A DNA stretch of 64,000 nt from Xylocopa sonorina (lineage: Eukaryota; Arthropoda; Insecta; Hymenoptera; Apidae), in assembly GCF_050948175.1 (NCBI RefSeq), contig NC_135197.1, positions 2,188,501-2,252,500 on the forward strand, in the 5' to 3' direction. Both the position numbers and the translations under genes were made by a program. The notes beneath the pieces were generated by a model. That model did not search any database and was not told the origin of the DNA. It saw nothing but the letters and a program-made list of their open reading frames with translations. This document shows positions 62,101 through 64,000 of this stretch, piece after piece (within the stretch, counting starts at the first letter, position 1; the number at the start of each line of letters is the position of its first letter).

Positions 62101-64000
62101 CATATCGTTTAATTGTCTAATTGCTTGAAATTAGTTATTACGTTTCAAATGTATAAAGGGGAAGGTCCAAATATGGACTAGCACTTTTATTTCAGGTTTT
62201 ATTATTAGACATTCAAGACGAAGATTTTCCGCAACGCAACGTGTAAAAGTAGCAAATACCGGTCTCTATCTTCTCTGCACAATATCTATTCACAAATTAC
62301 AATTTCACTTTATTTTCTACGAGGTGAAATACTTATAAATAAACGCAGTAGAATTCATCGGTATATACCGTGCAACAATAATAATTTACACGTATTGTGC
62401 AATAAAAGAGAATTAATTATCGCTATTTTGTCTGTGAGAATATAAAAAATTTCTAAAATCGAAAGTAACAAAAATAAATGGTTAATCAATTACACTAAGA
62501 GAGTGTGCGAAGGTATCACTTACTTCTCGTTCAGTAGCGGTTTTCCAGTATCGCTGCGTCTCGGAGTTCTAGGCTCGCCGTTCTCATCTCGATAGAACGC
62601 GTACAAACTTACGGAAAACCCCAGAGCGTGTAATATCTCATGTTTTACGGTGCTTAGCAAAGTTTCTAGCTCCTGCGGTTTCGTGCTGATGCTTTTTGGG
62701 CAGAGATTCGCGTGACCCGCTATTGGCCTGGCGAAATATCGAATTCCGTTTTCATTGCGTTCGAATCGAGACGCAAATGAATGGGAAATTATTCGTGATT
62801 AATCGGAGAAAATGAAATTGTTGTAATTTATATCACTTTGTATTTACTCGACTGCGCCAGAATTTGCTCTCTGAAACAGCGTATAATTGCATCAACGAAC
62901 CGACCTGTCCAATGCTGCTTCTTGTTGGCAGTGCGCAGCATAAGCCACCGTTAGTCCTTCGTGGCATCTTTCGGTTTGCATCGCGGACACGTAGAAGACA
63001 AAATCAGCACCGTCTATGCCAGGACCTGCCTTGCTCCCTTCCGCTATACCGCAATTGTGCCCCGTGGCGTTACACGTTCTGCAAACCTAGTCATTAATTC
63101 AACGTTTTAAATTTCCGACAGTATTTTTAATATATTATTACCAAATTCATTCACATCTTTTATGGATTATTCAAAATATCTCTTAAATTTTTGTAATTGT
63201 TCAATTCACTATTTTTCAAATATATTGCTGAACATTTTGCGTTTAATTCATTATTTCTAATGCCGAGGTGTGTGACTGTTTTTTTGTCGAAATTTATAGG
63301 CGCAAGACGTATGTTTTTGAATGAATGTTCCAGAACATTTCGTAAGGATTGTAAGTGACTTCGTCGGGTTCGAATGACACGCTGATATTTGATAAGATAT
63401 TTAAGGTATTTGATCCGACCAGATCTTTTCAACAGGTCATTTGAGCCCTGGTGAAGCGAGTTGTAACGCTTGCGAAACGTGTTTTCTAAGTGGACTGTAA
63501 TAACCGTGCGATGGTATATCTTCAACCATTCGTTGGCAATATAAAATGTTGTAATTGTATTGGTATTGCCACTTTCCGTTTTCAATTCTTGCGTTTATCT
63601 AAGCTCTGTTATTTTTTTTTTTTGCGGACATATGTACTTTGTCATAGGTAATTACGTGCAAAAACATCAATTACGAGTATACGCACGATTGGTAGCGAAG
63701 GGATTAAAATGTCTCGATATCGAAAGAAAATGAGCTTTTAGTTGTTACCATACTTGTACGCCAGTATCGTTAAGTCTGTCGGTCACTTAAAGAGGGCGGA
63801 TAAATTAATAAAATAGATAATAAATGTAGCATCAGTAATTGTCAAGACATTGATTCTTAACTGAATATCCTTGTTTACTATGTAACTGTATAATTCTCGT
63901 TAACGATGCGCGCAACAATAACAATTAGTAAAGTTATTAATTATTCTCTTACGTCAAGATGATCTTCAGGGACGACTACTTCGCCACACATAGTGGTAGG
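58327..64000 (-). CDS. Lmln: Leishmanolysin-like zinc metalloprotease (invadolysin), 5' partial, last ten coding exons
   Basis: Minus-strand exons 64000-63953, 63086-62905, 62727-62524, 61081-60856, 60238-60045, 59752-59620, 59519-59360, 59131-58965, 58880-58761 and 58482-58327 join in phase into 529 residues; the N-terminal signal and propeptide part lies beyond the right edge. Family M8 features: HEILHALGFS (zinc-binding HExxH), a third ligand His in GTHTQNPVYS, and the Met-turn LALMEDTGWY directly after. Then comes NYSMAQELGWGRNLGCDF and a long Cys-rich region (CYQYKCEAGRL, LICPPCRDIC). The last exon ends in a hydrophobic stretch (LSPLFVLCYFFVF) preceded by small residues, which looks like a GPI-attachment signal. 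Metazoan members act in cell migration, mitosis and lipid-droplet biology. The catalytic residues are intact. Confidence 0.96.
59360..59752 (-). CDS. Lmln: Lmln exons 59752-59620 and 59519-59360, Cys-rich domain
   Basis: The first reads GKSIHPFCNKVKQDPLQTEC and ends PLPKQYQ; the second reads NFDSIPHVPFGEEQYYGG, then LADYCPYIQEFTWR and ends YEENNP. A 100-base intron separates them. The junctions are in phase 0. Confidence 0.94.
60045..60238 (-). CDS. Lmln: Lmln exon with third zinc ligand and Met-turn
   Basis: Reads NEAMTGTHTQNPVYS, then TLALMEDTGWYSANYSMAQE and ends KEWISSKSSRLS after joining. The donor is the first gtacgt after CTGTC, the only choice that keeps phase with the next exon. Confidence 0.95.
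60856..61081 (-). CDS. Lmln: Lmln exon: insertion between the zinc motif and the third ligand
   Basis: Reads LQTYQWSENTIKTIVRPYWQ at its start, includes AHFNCPELEGAELEDQGEDG and ends HWEKRVFE. With the preceding exon it places the third zinc ligand about 118 residues after the HEILH motif, longer than the roughly 62 of the protozoan enzyme. Confidence 0.95.
61082..62523 (-). other. Lmln intron
   Basis: Donor gtaagt and acceptor tacacgtag. A GC-richer block at 61560-61920 has short ORFs on both strands without recognisable content. Confidence 0.8.
62524..62727 (-). CDS. Lmln: Lmln exon with the HExxH zinc site
   Basis: Starts by completing Arg and reads PIAGHANLCPKSIS, then VKHEILHALGFSVSLYAF with the catalytic Glu between the two zinc ligands. 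It ends in the phase-2 overhang AA before gtaagt. Confidence 0.95.
62905..63086 (-). CDS. Lmln: Lmln exon before the zinc site
   Basis: Reads VCRTCNATGHNCGIAEGSK, then the strand-rich DFVFYVSAMQTERC and AYAAHCQQEAALD, leaving AG. The acceptor used is ctag at 63087-63088. The downstream tttgcag would bring in a TAA within three codons, so it is excluded. Confidence 0.93.
63087..63952 (-). other. Lmln intron containing an unexplained 141-codon open frame
   Basis: AT-rich intron with the acceptor tgactag at 63087. An open frame of 141 codons (63585-63160, - strand) encodes a Lys/Asn/Arg-rich, domain-less sequence with no evident promoter or splice use. I treat it as a chance ORF. Confidence 0.6.
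63953..64000 (-). CDS. Lmln: Lmln exon (5' end cut by the window)
   Basis: Sixteen codons, reading PTTMCGEVVVPEDHLD, then donor GAC|gtaaga, phase 0. The other two frames contain stops. Confidence 0.8.

Noticed and set aside
1..64000. tRNA, rRNA, CRISPR and well-known microRNA genes
   Set aside because: I scanned for tRNA T-loop boxes, familiar microRNA seeds and regularly spaced short repeats and found nothing convincing; absence by eye is not proof.

Overview
The window is AT-rich animal nuclear DNA with scattered CpG/GC-rich islands, long introns and consensus GT-AG splice sites. The three conserved host genes I could assemble exon by exon (an orphan class A GPCR, a nurim homologue, an invadolysin/leishmanolysin-like protease) plus a MADF-BESS regulator indicate an arthropod. 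The base composition and mariner relics suit a hymenopteran such as a bee, but that species call is inference.

Layout. (1) About 1-39.3 kb, + strand: one GPCR gene whose coding exons at 409, 7804, 10053, 29154, 35298, 38821 and 39049 join in consistent phase; the exons for the N-terminus and TM1-2 lie before the window. A two-exon MADF-BESS transcription factor gene (19197-20696) is nested in the 19-kb intron between TM5 and TM6, on the same strand. That intron also holds an internally deleted mariner (27705-28381) and a CpG-rich, promoter-like block (28540-28760). (2) 43988-45075, - strand: a complete three-exon nurim gene. (3) 45.9-47.1 kb: a GC-rich, gene-free repeat island with three copies of a 149-bp unit, possibly LTR-derived. 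(4) 47990-52138, + strand: an intronless 1382-codon gene unlike its neighbours. It has a basic NLS-like tail, two tandem PD-(D/E)XK-nuclease-like domains and fifteen tandem helical repeats, the first nine with an exact 46-residue (138-bp) period. (5) 54982-55737: a fold-back DNA transposon with ~200-bp inverted arms. (6) 58327-64000, - strand: the last ten coding exons of a leishmanolysin-like metalloprotease, running off the right edge.

The most exciting object is the 1382-aa gene. Its organisation (duplicated nuclease-like module followed by a regular two-helix solenoid with hypervariable loop positions) resembles endosymbiont or mobile-element effector proteins, and the absence of introns suggests horizontal acquisition. 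The solenoid layout recalls TAL-effector-like DNA-binding arrays, an analogy that needs structural testing. A second notable point is the GPCR C-terminus: an in-frame TAG is followed by 77 more sense codons of coding-like composition, suggesting stop-codon readthrough or alternative splicing of the tail.
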